Source of the DNA: Pisciglobus halotolerans
Lineage (GTDB): Bacteria > Bacillota > Bacilli > Lactobacillales > Carnobacteriaceae
Reading direction: 5' to 3'
Assembly (NCBI RefSeq): GCF_900113675.1
Contig: NZ_FOQE01000001.1
Span: 78,407-142,406 of the forward strand
Length of the DNA: 64,000 nt
The notes under the pieces were generated by a model. That model had not been told where the DNA came from. It saw only the letters and a list, made by a program, of their open reading frames with translations, and searched no databases. This document shows positions 27,902 to 36,624 of the stretch, in pieces. Numbering within the stretch: the first letter of the stretch is position 1; each line of letters begins with the position of its first letter. Both the position numbers and the translations under genes were made by a program.

Positions 27902-29812
27902 TTATTGTGCTTCTACTGTATGCTGCGTTGGTTGCTGAATGCTTTGCATTTTCTTACGATTGAAGCCGATCAAGCGCATCGCATTCAGGATCACGACTAG
28001 AACGCTCGCTTCATGAATAAACATTCCGGCTGCTAAGTGTACATTTCCCATCAGAACGCCTATTAAAAGGACGAATACAACACCTACTGCGATCAAAATA
28101 TTTTGTTTCATGTTGCGCGTGGTCGCTTTTGACAATGAGTACGCATGAGAGAATTGCATCAGTTTATCAGCCATCAACACCACATCAGCTGTTTCCATCG
28201 ATACATCTGTTCCGCCTTCGCCCATTGCCAACCCGATATCTGCGGTAGCGATAGCTGGTGCATCATTGATCCCATCTCCAGCCATAGCGACTTGATGTCC
28301 ATCGGCTTTCAATTGTTGGACAAATGCCACTTTGTTTTCTGGCAGCAGTTCAGCATGAAATTCATCTAGTCCTAATTCAGTTGCGACTGCTTCAGCAGTA
28401 TGCCGGTTATCACCTGTCAGCATCACGATTTTCTTGATTCCATTTGCTCTCATTTGGCTCAAAGCTTGTTTGGCATCATCGCGGATCTGATCAGCAATGG
28501 AGATCAATCCAGCCAGTTCTCCATTAAGGCTGACAAAGATTGCTGAATTTCCGGCTTTCTCACGACTGACAGCATAATGTTCAGCTTCTTGTGGAATCGC
28601 GATTTGTTGTGCTTCCATCAATTTACGGTTGCCAGCTGCGATGCTTTGTCCGTTTACAGTAGCGATCAACCCGTTTCCTTTAATCACTTCGCTGTCTTCG
28701 ATCGTTGCAGCGGATAGATCCATTCCGCGCTGTGTGGCTTCTTTTACGATCGTTTGGCCTAAATGGTGTTCTGAGATCGTTTCAGCTGTAGCGACCAATT
28801 GTAACAATTTATCACGATTGGCATTATTGAAGGTGTGGATATCCGTAACTTCCGGTTGCCCCTTCGTCAATGTACCGGTTTTATCAAAAACCAACGTATC
28901 GACTTTTGAAAACTTATCCATGATTTCGCCGCCTTTGATCAAGACACCATGTTTTGCGCCATTTCCAATCCCCGCTACGTTTGAAACGGGTGCGCCGATC
29001 ACTAAAGCTCCTGGACAAGCGATCACAAGGAACGTGATAGCCAAATGCAAATCGCGTGTCACGAGAAGGACCAAGAGAGACAATACCACTACGGAAGGGG
29101 TATAGATGTTGGCAAATTTATCCAAAAATTTTTCAGCTTTTGACTTAGATTCTTGAGCTTCTTCTACTAATTCGATAATTTTGGCAAAAGTTGTGTCATC
29201 TCCGACTTTTTCGGCAATGATCTCGATATAGCCATTGTCTACGATTGTCCCGCTGAAAACTTTATCCTTTACTGCTTTTGCAGCTGGTACAGATTCCCCT
29301 GTGATCGCGGCTTCATTGATCGAAGCTTTTCCAGAAACCACTTCTCCATCTACCGGAACTTTACCGCCAGGTCGGATCACGACCCGATCGCCTTCTTCCA
29401 CGTCCTCGACAGGAATGACTTCAGTTTGACCATTAGCTCTCATGACAGTTGCTTCTTGCGGTGCCATATCGACCAGCTCTTTTAAAGAAGAACGTGTTTT
29501 TTCTAAGGTTTTCATTTCCAGATAGTCTCCAAATAAGAACAAGAAAGTAACAACAGCTGATTCTGTATATTCACCAATGAAGAGCGCGCCGATCACCGCA
29601 ATACTGACCAATAGATCGATACTGAATGCCTTCATGCGCAACGCTTGAAAGGCTTTGATGAAGATCGGCACACTAGCAATGGCAGTGGCGATGATCAGCA
29701 TCAAATCTTTAAAAGATTCGTTTCCTACTATCCCTGCAAGAAAACCGATCGCGATCAAGGCACCGGATAGAATAGTAATGTGCTGCTTATGTTGATTAAC
29801 TGTTTTGATCAT
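27902..29812 (-). CDS. Heavy-metal P1B-type ATPase with CPG ion motif
   Basis: A 636-residue metal-exporting P-type ATPase with eight predicted helices and no attached metal-binding domain. It has phosphorylation motif DKTGTLTKG, TGES actuator motif, GDGINDAP hinge, and the ion-path motif IACPGALVIGAP in helix 6, so CPG rather than CPC or SPC. Helix 8 ends HEASVLVVILN, close to the HEGST pattern of the P1B-4 group. Substrate (Zn, Cd, Co or Fe) is uncertain. The start at 29812 follows AGGAGG; a longer frame overlaps the HMA gene. It overlaps the HMA gene by 17 bases. Confidence 0.9.
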   Translation of the reverse strand: MIKTVNQHKQHITILSGALIAIGFLAGIVGNESFKDLMLIIATAIASVPIFIKAFQALRMKAFSIDLLVSIAVIGALFIGEYTESAVVTFLFLFGDYLEMKTLEKTRSSLKELVDMAPQEATVMRANGQTEVIPVEDVEEGDRVVIRPGGKVPVDGEVVSGKASINEAAITGESVPAAKAVKDKVFSGTIVDNGYIEIIAEKVGDDTTFAKIIELVEEAQESKSKAEKFLDKFANIYTPSVVVLSLLVLLVTRDLHLAITFLVIACPGALVIGAPVSNVAGIGNGAKHGVLIKGGEIMDKFSKVDTLVFDKTGTLTKGQPEVTDIHTFNNANRDKLLQLVATAETISEHHLGQTIVKEATQRGMDLSAATIEDSEVIKGNGLIATVNGQSIAAGNRKLMEAQQIAIPQEAEHYAVSREKAGNSAIFVSLNGELAGLISIADQIRDDAKQALSQMRANGIKKIVMLTGDNRHTAEAVATELGLDEFHAELLPENKVAFVQQLKADGHQVAMAGDGINDAPAIATADIGLAMGEGGTDVSMETADVVLMADKLMQFSHAYSLSKATTRNMKQNILIAVGVVFVLLIGVLMGNVHLAAGMFIHEASVLVVILNAMRLIGFNRKKMQSIQQPTQHTVEAQ

Positions 29813-30050
29813 TTTTTTCTCCTCCTTCTGTTGAAACAACGATGTTTTGTACTGGATAGCCGATATTGCCAAGTTTTTCTCCAATTTGTTCTGCTTTAAT
29901 GTCCGTCTCGTAAAAAACCGTACGAACCTTTCCCAAATGGGCAAAAACTTTGATAGATTGGATACCGTTTAGTTGATTCATGTGCTGTTCAATTTGACTT
30001 GCACAACCGGCACATGTTAATGACTCAATTTGAAATAATGCTTTGCTCAT
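29796..30050 (-). CDS. HMA-domain metal-binding protein, first gene of the ATPase operon
   Basis: An 84-residue heavy-metal-associated domain: IESLTCAGCASQIEQHMNQL carries the CxxC metal site, and VKVFAHLGKVRT-like strands follow in the ferredoxin-like pattern. The last 17 bases overlap the ATPase gene, so the two are coupled. It probably acts as the separate metal-binding domain or chaperone of the ATPase, which itself has none. About 16 residues of polar tail follow the domain. Confidence 0.88.
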   Translation of the reverse strand: MSKALFQIESLTCAGCASQIEQHMNQLNGIQSIKVFAHLGKVRTVFYETDIKAEQIGEKLGNIGYPVQNIVVSTEGGEKNDQNS

Positions 30051-30083
30051 CTTTCTTTCTCCTCTCTCCTGCTTTCTGACCTT

Positions 30084-30128
30084 ATCTTATCCTGAACACG
30101 CACAACTTAAATTGATGCCCGTCAATTT
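30084..30128 (-). promoter_or_regulatory. Crp/Fnr-type site and promoter of the HMA-ATPase operon
   Basis: AAATTGA, 6 bases, TCAATTT (30109-30128) is a perfect palindrome of the FNR type. A -10 box TAAGAT lies at 30089-30084 on the minus strand. With +1 at 30077 the palindrome centre is at -41.5, the class II activator position, and there is no good -35 box, as expected. Confidence 0.8.
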
Positions 30129-30411
30129 CTTGAAAACTTTTTGCTTCCTTTGTCACGATACTTTTGTTTGTAGGTCATGATCGGTTCAATTGTAATGCAC
30201 TGAATCCTCATCATTGTTGTTATGGATAAGCGGCAGATTGTCCACACTTCACTCAATCGCGCTTGTCTTACAGTTAAGAAAGCTTTAGTGTAAGGATTTC
30301 TGTTAGCTTAGAGCTGTTTCAGCAAACACCATCTATGCTATTCAGTAGAAAATAGCTTGATCTCGATTCTATTGTCACCCAATGTCCGATCAACACAAAT
30401 TTTGGCGATAA

Positions 30412-30443
30412 AAAAGATCCCGACTAGCACTAGCCGAGATCTT
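30412..30443 (-). terminator. Terminator downstream of the 257-base element and HMA2
   Basis: On the minus strand AAAGATC, CG and CTAG pair with their partners in an imperfect 13-bp stem with a 2-base loop, followed by TTTTTT. It is the first good minus-strand terminator after the HMA gene at 30758 and lies 20 bases past the 257-base element. Confidence 0.75.
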
Positions 30444-30463
30444 TGTTCTTTGGTTCTACAATA

Positions 30464-30720
30464 TTTAACGTTGGTCTGTAAAAAATCAATTTTTTAATGC
30501 TAAGCTCGTTAGAATCCTATTTCTAGAAATTTCAGGAGGCGCATAGGGCTACTGATAGCCATGAAAAAAGATGCAATGTGAATCACTTAGTGGTAGGCTT
30601 TAGCCGTTACACTAAGTTTGAAGCTTGCAAACATTGAGACGCGATTTTCGGCTCAATATATTTTCATGGCTTTCCATCAGTAGTCCATCGACCGGAGGAA
30701 ATTTCTTTACCAACGTTAAA
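30464..30720. ncRNA. 257-base element with nested inverted repeats, candidate structured RNA or MITE
   Basis: The ends are a perfect 12-bp inverted repeat, TTTAACGTTGGT and ACCAACGTTAAA. Moving inward, AGAAATTT (30525) pairs with AAATTTCT (30699), CTACTGAT (30549) with ATCAGTAG (30676), and GCCATGAAAA (30558) with TTTTCATGGC (30661). The head contains ACTTAGTG/CACTAAGT and ATTGAG/CTCAAT hairpins. No open reading frame of note lies inside. GGAGG occurs in both side strands. It could be a structured RNA made from the HMA2 transcript, an independent RNA, or a non-autonomous mobile element. Strand is not settled. No known RNA family was recognised. Confidence 0.6.
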
Positions 30721-30757
30721 AGAGGAAGAACCTGTTCTTTGTCTATACAGCTACCGA

Positions 30758-30979
30758 TTAAGAAACTTTTGAGGACAATACAGGATAACCTAAGTTCGTG
30801 AGGATCTTGCTCAATTCTTCTGCTTGGATGCTGCTTTCATCAAATTGTGTTTTGACTTTGCCTGAGTTAAATAAAACTTTGACGGACTCTACACCGTTTG
30901 TTTTGTTTAAGGTCGTTTCGATCTTTTTGATACATGATGGACAAGTTAATGGTTCTAATTGAAAAACTGCTTTACTCAT
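30758..30979 (-). CDS. Stand-alone HMA-domain protein, copy 2
   Basis: A 73-residue metal-binding domain with LEPLTCPSCIKKIETTLNKT, so its CxxC site is CPSC, while the other HMA protein has CAGC. The start at 30979 follows GAGGAGG; a longer frame adds 24 residues through the promoter palindrome and is rejected. It has its own promoter with a Crp/Fnr-type palindrome. It may deliver the same metal to the ATPase at 27902 or buffer it. The two HMA proteins are clearly paralogous (MSKA-FQ-E-LTC-C pattern). Confidence 0.87.
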   Translation of the reverse strand: MSKAVFQLEPLTCPSCIKKIETTLNKTNGVESVKVLFNSGKVKTQFDESSIQAEELSKILTNLGYPVLSSKVS

Positions 30980-31009
30980 GTTGAATTCCTCCTCTTTGTA
31001 ATTGACTAC

Positions 31010-31056
31010 AGTATAAGCTGATCTAGGCGAATAAAACTTGACGGCCATCAAGTTTT
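31010..31056 (-). promoter_or_regulatory. Crp/Fnr-type site and promoter of HMA2
   Basis: AAAACTTGA, 6 bases, TCAAGTTTT (31033-31056) is a perfect 9-bp-arm palindrome. The minus-strand -10 box TATACT lies at 31015-31010. With +1 at 31003, the palindrome centre is exactly -41.5, as at the HMA-ATPase promoter. Confidence 0.83.
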
Positions 31057-31080
31057 ACTGATTTAGACAAAAAAGTAGGC

Positions 31081-31114
31081 AAAAAAAAAGAAACCGGCGA
31101 TTGGCTCAGTTCCT
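31081..31114 (-). terminator. Terminator of the carotenoid operon
   Basis: On the minus strand AGGAACTG pairs with CGGTTTCT (two wobble pairs) around a 10-base loop, followed by nine T. It begins directly after the crtO stop codon and marks the end of the operon that starts near 40438. Confidence 0.72.
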
Positions 31115-31117
31115 TGG

Positions 31118-31636
31118 TCATGATATAACTGTTATTTTACTGCTCTGCAGACGGCTGGCTTTTTTGCGCAGCCTTTCTAGCCGAGGGCGGTTAAAGCGTT
31201 GGATCAAAATAAAAGGCACATTAACCAGCAATGCATAAACGATCATCATCCAGCCGGCCCAAAGAGGATTCCATATAAAGAACAGCAAAGCTGGCGGAAT
31301 CAAAAGCCAGTGCGTCAGCTCCGCTCTTTGTGTTTCGATGATAAACTTTGATAACCCTTGATGATCAACGCTTAAGAGGTGTCTCTTATCAAAGCCCTTC
31401 TTAATGATCTGCGTTCCATCTGGCAATTTATTTTTCCAGGAACGCACTCGAAATAGGCGCTGCCATAAAAAGCCGTCTTGTTCCCATCTCTTAGTCTGAA
31501 ACCATTCAGCATGACGCTCAAAAAAATCGTCTGGTAATAAGCGGGCTATCCAAGAGATGAACAGATGAAAAAAATACCAGGCTGCTATATCCAAGATGAC
31601 GATCCCAATAGATGGCAATTGGATCAACGGCATCAT
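31118..31636 (-). CDS. crtO: Glycosyl-diaponeurosporenoate acyltransferase CrtO
   Basis: CrtO adds the fatty acyl chain in the last step of staphyloxanthin-type synthesis, at the membrane. The 172-residue protein has three or four hydrophobic helices. Conserved CrtO stretches are DDFFERHAEWFQTKRWE, WKNKLPDG and a C-terminal NRPRLERL. Length matches the Staphylococcus protein. It is the last gene of the operon, 12 bases after crtQ, before the terminator. Confidence 0.88.
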   Translation of the reverse strand: MMPLIQLPSIGIVILDIAAWYFFHLFISWIARLLPDDFFERHAEWFQTKRWEQDGFLWQRLFRVRSWKNKLPDGTQIIKKGFDKRHLLSVDHQGLSKFIIETQRAELTHWLLIPPALLFFIWNPLWAGWMMIVYALLVNVPFILIQRFNRPRLERLRKKASRLQSSKITVIS

Positions 31637-31648
31637 GCTCCCTCCTTA

Positions 31649-32758
31649 TCAAAGCTTGATGTTACGACCTTTCCATGTAACCGTGCGAAAAAAGTGCGTT
31701 TTAAAAAATGACCAACTAAATAATAAGATGAAAAATACAAATAGAAAAGGATAGATGAGCAGCGCCCATAAAGAAAAAGAGCCTACTCGCTTAGCAAATA
31801 AATAGCATTGCAAGAAATAAAGAACATACATCACTGCTGCACCAATCAGCCATTGAACAGATCCGACAAATAATGCAGCTGCCAAAAAGCCGCCTGATAT
31901 GGTGCCGCCGCTGATCCAACAAATGATGCAAAACAATACGAGTGGATGAGTGGAACGAGAAGCTATTGCAAAGTTTTTTGTCCAGCCTTCTACCAGCTGT
32001 CGCATACCTTCTGGGTACATACAAAAATGCACCGCTCCTTTGCCCGCATATAAAACGATCGGCAGTCCTTTTTTTTGAAAGCTGTTCCCCAATACAAAGT
32101 CTTCCATGATATCTTCTTGCGCCTTTTCATGACCGCCGACCATCATATACTCTGCTTTGCTGCAGAATAAACAGGGTCCAAAAGCGCCAGCTGGTTTAAA
32201 GTATGATTTAAATAAAGTAAAAGCATTCATACCGGCTAAAACAAGAATGTTAAATACCGCTGAAAATTGTTCATATGCAGCAGCTACTTGATGATACGGC
32301 TGAACAGATAAAATCCCTGTTTGACCTTGTTTTTGGTAAGCATGGACTAAGTGTTCTAAACTATCTGCACGTTCTAAATACGTATCTGCATCTAAAAATA
32401 ATAGCACCTCGCCTGTGGCTGCCTTAGCGCCTCTCCAACAACCTGCTGCTTTGCCGACTGCCCTTTCATCCATTGGTTTTACAACAACCATAGCGTTAAA
32501 TTGCCTAGCTATCGCAACAGTCGCATCTTCAGAATCATCATCTGAAACAATGATTTCTTTCGGCTGCAAACGCTGCTGTTTTAATGATGATAGCAGCCGA
32601 GGCAGATTATACTCTTCATTTCGAGTAGGAATCACAACTGAAATAGTACATTCTGTTCTTTTTTGCACAACTTTTCGCGGCAAAAACGGAACGCGCCAAA
32701 AAGCTAACCATCCTAGTGACCACGCCAATAATATAACAGCCAAACTTCCAATAAGCAT
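31649..32758 (-). CDS. crtQ: 4,4'-Diaponeurosporenoate glycosyltransferase CrtQ
   Basis: A 369-residue family-2 glycosyltransferase that puts glucose on the carotenoid acid. An N-terminal helix (IGSLAVILLAWSLGWLAFW) is followed by the GT-A domain: CTISVVIPTRNEEYNLPRLL, DDDSEDAT, FLDADTYLE (the metal-binding DxD) and EDFVLGNSF. Three C-terminal transmembrane helices follow. The ATG at 32758 has AGGAGG 7 bases upstream; a longer frame overlaps the dehydrogenase gene by 34 bases and is less likely. Confidence 0.9.
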   Translation of the reverse strand: MLIGSLAVILLAWSLGWLAFWRVPFLPRKVVQKRTECTISVVIPTRNEEYNLPRLLSSLKQQRLQPKEIIVSDDDSEDATVAIARQFNAMVVVKPMDERAVGKAAGCWRGAKAATGEVLLFLDADTYLERADSLEHLVHAYQKQGQTGILSVQPYHQVAAAYEQFSAVFNILVLAGMNAFTLFKSYFKPAGAFGPCLFCSKAEYMMVGGHEKAQEDIMEDFVLGNSFQKKGLPIVLYAGKGAVHFCMYPEGMRQLVEGWTKNFAIASRSTHPLVLFCIICWISGGTISGGFLAAALFVGSVQWLIGAAVMYVLYFLQCYLFAKRVGSFSLWALLIYPFLFVFFILLFSWSFFKTHFFRTVTWKGRNIKL

Positions 32759-32769
32759 GCGTTTTCCTC

Positions 32770-34170
32770 CTAAAAAAGGCGGCGCCGCCATTTTTTCAAC
32801 CACTTTAATTGTTCCATTCGATATGGCGGATACTGTTGCGGTAATGCAAATAAAGATCGTTGTGCATAAACAACTCTTTGGCAGCTAAAGGTCTTAAAGC
32901 TTGATTGACCATGGTACCGGCCAAAGCCACTCTCTTGCAATCCTCCAAAAGGAATCTCAGGATTGGCTGCAAAACGGATCGCTTGGTTTAAGCTGAACGC
33001 TCCGCTGCTTAGCTGCTGCTCTAAAAGATGGACTACTTTTGAATCTTGGCTAAACACATAGGTCACCAAAGGAACAGGCTTTTGCTGCAAGTCTTGTACC
33101 AAGGATGTCAGCGAATGATAAGGAATCACCGGTAAGATCGGTCCAAAAATTTCTTCTTCTCCTACAGCACTATCTTTTTGGATGTCTGTTAAAATGGTCG
33201 GTGCTAAATAAAGCTTTTCTTCATTAAAAGCCCCTCCATGATAAACATTTCCTTCTGTTAAATAGTCTACTACAGTATTTAAATGTTTTTTGTGGATCAT
33301 CCTGCCATAATCCCAACTGTTTTGAGGATCTGGGCCATAAAAATCAAGCAGCTGCTGTTTTAGTTGGGCCAAAAATTGTGGATAGATCGATTCGTGGACA
33401 TAAACGGTATCTGGCGCTACGCAAGTTTGCCCAGCGTTTAAAAACTTTCCCCAAGCAATTTGTCGAACGGTTTCTTTTGAAAGACCAGATGCATCCACAA
33501 TACAAGGATTTTTCCCGCCTAATTCCAATGCGACAGGGATCAAATGCTCAGCAGCAGTTCGATAAACTTTCTTGCCGATTTTTTTGCTGCCGGTAAAAAA
33601 GATAAAATCCCATTTCAGCGTCAAAAGCGCTGCTGCCGTCTCGCTTTCTCCTTCTATGACCGTTATCACTTTAGGATCAAAGTAGCGTGCCAATAATTTT
33701 GCTAATACATGACTGACGGCTGAGGCTTGTTCTGAAGGCTTGAGAAAGCAGCTGTTTCCAGCAGCCAAAGCCCCTACTAGCGGCAATAAGGCTAGCTGGA
33801 CCGGGTAGTTCCAAGGTGAAAGAATCAACACCGCACCATATGGCTCCCAAGAAACTCTTGTCTTCGCTGATCCGCTTAAACTGAAATGTTTAGTACGCTG
33901 CGGTTTCATCCACTTTTTCAGTCGACGTTTGGCATAATCGATTTCATTCAAAACAACGGCTATTTCTGAAGTATAACTATCCACAGCTGATTTTCCTAAG
34001 TCCTGCTCAAGAGCCGTCATCCACTCTTCCTCATGTTCTATCAACAACTTTTTCAAGCCTTCAAGATGAGCAAGACGTTCAGGATAGGTGCCGCCTTTTG
34101 TTTGCAAAACTCGCTCTTTTTGCCGTTCTAACGTCTCCTGCCACTCTTTCTTTTGAGCTGGATCAATCAT
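32770..34170 (-). CDS. Aldehyde dehydrogenase of the carotenoid pathway
   Basis: A 466-residue NAD-dependent aldehyde dehydrogenase. It has the catalytic Cys in KFLNAGQTCVAPD, the Glu in VALELGGKNPC, and SPWNYPVQLALLPLVGALAAGN in the cofactor site. The C-terminus has a basic, aromatic tail that may touch the membrane, as in class-3-type ALDHs. In the staphyloxanthin pathway such an enzyme (AldH/CrtNc) oxidises 4,4'-diaponeurosporenal to the acid. Its place between crtP and crtQ makes that role very likely. It overlaps crtP by 8 bases. Confidence 0.9.
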   Translation of the reverse strand: MIDPAQKKEWQETLERQKERVLQTKGGTYPERLAHLEGLKKLLIEHEEEWMTALEQDLGKSAVDSYTSEIAVVLNEIDYAKRRLKKWMKPQRTKHFSLSGSAKTRVSWEPYGAVLILSPWNYPVQLALLPLVGALAAGNSCFLKPSEQASAVSHVLAKLLARYFDPKVITVIEGESETAAALLTLKWDFIFFTGSKKIGKKVYRTAAEHLIPVALELGGKNPCIVDASGLSKETVRQIAWGKFLNAGQTCVAPDTVYVHESIYPQFLAQLKQQLLDFYGPDPQNSWDYGRMIHKKHLNTVVDYLTEGNVYHGGAFNEEKLYLAPTILTDIQKDSAVGEEEIFGPILPVIPYHSLTSLVQDLQQKPVPLVTYVFSQDSKVVHLLEQQLSSGAFSLNQAIRFAANPEIPFGGLQESGFGRYHGQSSFKTFSCQRVVYAQRSLFALPQQYPPYRMEQLKWLKKWRRRLF

Positions 34171-35662
34171 TGGCTTGTTCTCTTTTCACGATTTTATCTC
34201 GTGTCTGCTGACCGCTCAAGGTAACCATTGGCATGCCACCTCCTGGGTTAACCGTCCCCCCGACAAAATATAAATTATCATAACGTTCGCTGTGCTTAGC
34301 ATGTTTAAACCCATGATTCTTTTTCCGGTCAGAAACTGTTCCATAGATCGCCCCTCGGTCAGATAGATAGTGACGTTGAATGTCTTCAGGTGTCCATTGA
34401 TTTTCAGTAACGATATGTTGCCTTAAATCGGTTAGTCCCATTTTTTCTAATTTGATCAAAACCTTTTCGCGAAAGTCAGCATATGCTTCTGGAGTAAAGG
34501 GACGATCTTGAAGATAGGGAATATGAGGCAAAATCTTGATATTTTCATGTCCTGGTCGTGCCTGTTCCGGATCCGTTTTATTGACATTCACTAAGTAAAT
34601 GGTAGGATCATCCGGCAGTTCGTGGTGGTGAAAGACTTGTTCAAAATTCTTTTTAGGATCAGCAGAAAAGAAAAAGTTATGATGAGCCAACTGCGGATAC
34701 AATTTGTCTACGCCTAGATGCAAAACCAAACCTGAGCTGGCTGGTTCAAATGTTTTTTTCAATTTTTGGACAAAAGCTGGATCTTCTGTTAACAGTTCTT
34801 TATACGCAGGAATCACTTCCATATTGGAAACAAAGTAATCCGCTTGTATCTGCCTTTGATCTGCTAATACTGCAGCAACGATTTGCTTTTGGTCGTTCGA
34901 GATCAACTTGACCACACGCTGGTTTGGATGAAATTGAACACCGATTTCTTTGCCCAACTGTACAATGCCTTCAGCAATCTTTTGCATCCCTCCTGGAACA
35001 TACCACACACCTTGCGCATGCTGCATATAAATCATCATATTCAATACAGCAGGCGCATCATAAGGAGAAGAGCCTACATATTTGATAAAGTACGCTAACA
35101 TCTCTTTCAGTTTCGGATGGCTGATGCGTTTTTCAATGCCGTCATACATGGAAGAAAAGTAATCAAAACCTTTGATCGATTCGATCAATCCATGATGGCG
35201 GAAAATGTCCATCGTCCCATCCAAGCCTTCTGCAAAATAGCCTTCTTCCGTCAAATCATATAAGCCCTTAGCATACTCTAAAAACGTTTGATATTCTGCC
35301 ATATCTTGTGCACTAAGCAGCGGATTCTCTTTCGCCATTTTCTCCAGGTCACCATAAAGATCGATATGCATGCCATCTGGAAAAAAAGAACGCCATTCAT
35401 GTTCTAAGCGAACAATCGGAATATAGTCTTCCATTTTTCGACCACTGCCAGTAAACAGCTTTTCAAATATGTGCGGCATGGTCAAAATAGAAGGCCCCAA
35501 GTCAAACCCAAACCCATCTTGTTCTGCTCGGTTCAATTTTCCACCGAGATGATCATTTTTTTCATAAAGGGAAACCTGAAAGCCGCTTTGCGCTAGCGAG
35601 ACCGCAGCTGAAAGACCACCTAATCCTCCCCCAATCACCACAACTGTTTTTTTCTTGCTCAT
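34163..35662 (-). CDS. crtP: 4,4'-Diaponeurosporene oxygenase CrtP (CrtNb)
   Basis: A 499-residue FAD-dependent enzyme that oxidises the terminal methyl group of 4,4'-diaponeurosporene. The dinucleotide motif is VVVIGGGLGGLSAAVSLAQS. Stretches typical of CrtP rather than CrtN are FGFDLGPSILTMPHIFEKLF, FIKYVGSSPYDAPAVL and GGGMPMVTLSGQQ near the C-terminus. Length equals that of Staphylococcus CrtP. It shares only distant identity with crtN in the same operon. Confidence 0.93.
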   Translation of the reverse strand: MSKKKTVVVIGGGLGGLSAAVSLAQSGFQVSLYEKNDHLGGKLNRAEQDGFGFDLGPSILTMPHIFEKLFTGSGRKMEDYIPIVRLEHEWRSFFPDGMHIDLYGDLEKMAKENPLLSAQDMAEYQTFLEYAKGLYDLTEEGYFAEGLDGTMDIFRHHGLIESIKGFDYFSSMYDGIEKRISHPKLKEMLAYFIKYVGSSPYDAPAVLNMMIYMQHAQGVWYVPGGMQKIAEGIVQLGKEIGVQFHPNQRVVKLISNDQKQIVAAVLADQRQIQADYFVSNMEVIPAYKELLTEDPAFVQKLKKTFEPASSGLVLHLGVDKLYPQLAHHNFFFSADPKKNFEQVFHHHELPDDPTIYLVNVNKTDPEQARPGHENIKILPHIPYLQDRPFTPEAYADFREKVLIKLEKMGLTDLRQHIVTENQWTPEDIQRHYLSDRGAIYGTVSDRKKNHGFKHAKHSERYDNLYFVGGTVNPGGGMPMVTLSGQQTRDKIVKREQAND

Positions 35663-35714
35663 CCTATTTGCGCCACCCCTCTATTTTGCTCTTTCTGATG
35701 ATTTTTTGGCTTCA

Positions 35715-36602
35715 TTAGACTGCATTGATTTGTTTCAAAAAATCTTTCGCCTCTTGATAGATGTCCTTTTTTTCCATAAATGAAACTGCATTCCGCTGAT
35801 CTAAACAATTGTATTGGTTTTTACGTACTGCATTCAGTATACCGCGATAAATATGAGCGGCTGCCAATACAGGCAGACGGCTTTCTTCATCATACAGATA
35901 AATATCTTGCTTGAACTGCTCGTATAACGTTTCGGCTCGTTTGGCCAACCTCTCCCATACACGAATAAAAGCAGCATCCGGCTGACCGTTTAACAGCTTT
36001 TCAACTGAACAATTTTCTTGCTTGCAGATGCTGATTGGCAGATAAAGGCGTTGGTTCTCTTTTAGATCTTCACCAACATCCCTTAAAATATTGGTAAGCT
36101 GCATCGCTGTCCCTAAACGAACAGCACTTGATTCAGCCTCTTTTCCTGCCTTCGCTGCAAGGATCGGCAGCAGCATCAATCCCACCGTTCCTGCGACATA
36201 ATAGCTATAAGTTTCTAGTTCTTCTAATGTACGCGGGACTGCAAAATCAATATCCATCCGTTGACCTCGAAGCTGGTCATAAAAGGGTCGAATGTTCATT
36301 GGATAACGATTGAAGACATCTCTTAACGCTCGCCAAACTGGACTATCTGGTGTCTTCCCCATTTCAAATTGTCTTAATTCTTCTTCCAGCTGGTTTAAGC
36401 TGTTTTGTTGTCGCATCCTGCTTTTTTCTTCGTCGACTGTATCATCTGCACGTCGGCAAAAAGCATAAATCGCATATACAGCTTGTGCTTTTTCTTTTGG
36501 GAGCTGAGAAAATGCATAATAAAAGCTTTTAGACTGCTGTTTGATCACCTTTTGGCAGTGGCGATAATCTTTTTGCAAGGTTGCTTCAATTGATGAATTC
36601 AT
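35715..36602 (-). CDS. crtM: Dehydrosqualene synthase CrtM
   Basis: A 295-residue head-to-head condensing enzyme that joins two farnesyl diphosphates into 4,4'-diapophytoene. The two Asp-rich metal sites are intact: FCRRADDTVDEE near residue 50 and NILRDVGEDLKENQRLYLP near 171. The QLPKEKAQAVYAIYAFCR stretch is typical of the family. It starts 22 bases after crtN with AAGGAGG. Confidence 0.95.
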   Translation of the reverse strand: MNSSIEATLQKDYRHCQKVIKQQSKSFYYAFSQLPKEKAQAVYAIYAFCRRADDTVDEEKSRMRQQNSLNQLEEELRQFEMGKTPDSPVWRALRDVFNRYPMNIRPFYDQLRGQRMDIDFAVPRTLEELETYSYYVAGTVGLMLLPILAAKAGKEAESSAVRLGTAMQLTNILRDVGEDLKENQRLYLPISICKQENCSVEKLLNGQPDAAFIRVWERLAKRAETLYEQFKQDIYLYDEESRLPVLAAAHIYRGILNAVRKNQYNCLDQRNAVSFMEKKDIYQEAKDFLKQINAV

Positions 36603-36624
36603 GACGGCTCCTCCTTATCCGACT

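Noticed and set aside
29813..29944. 44-codon N-terminal extension of the CPG P-type ATPase
   Set aside because: It overlaps the HMA gene in another frame, and AGGAGG lies directly before the ATG at 29812.
30979..31051. Longer N-terminus for the second HMA protein
   Set aside because: It would run through the -10 box and the palindrome, and GAGGAGG lies before the downstream ATG at 30979.
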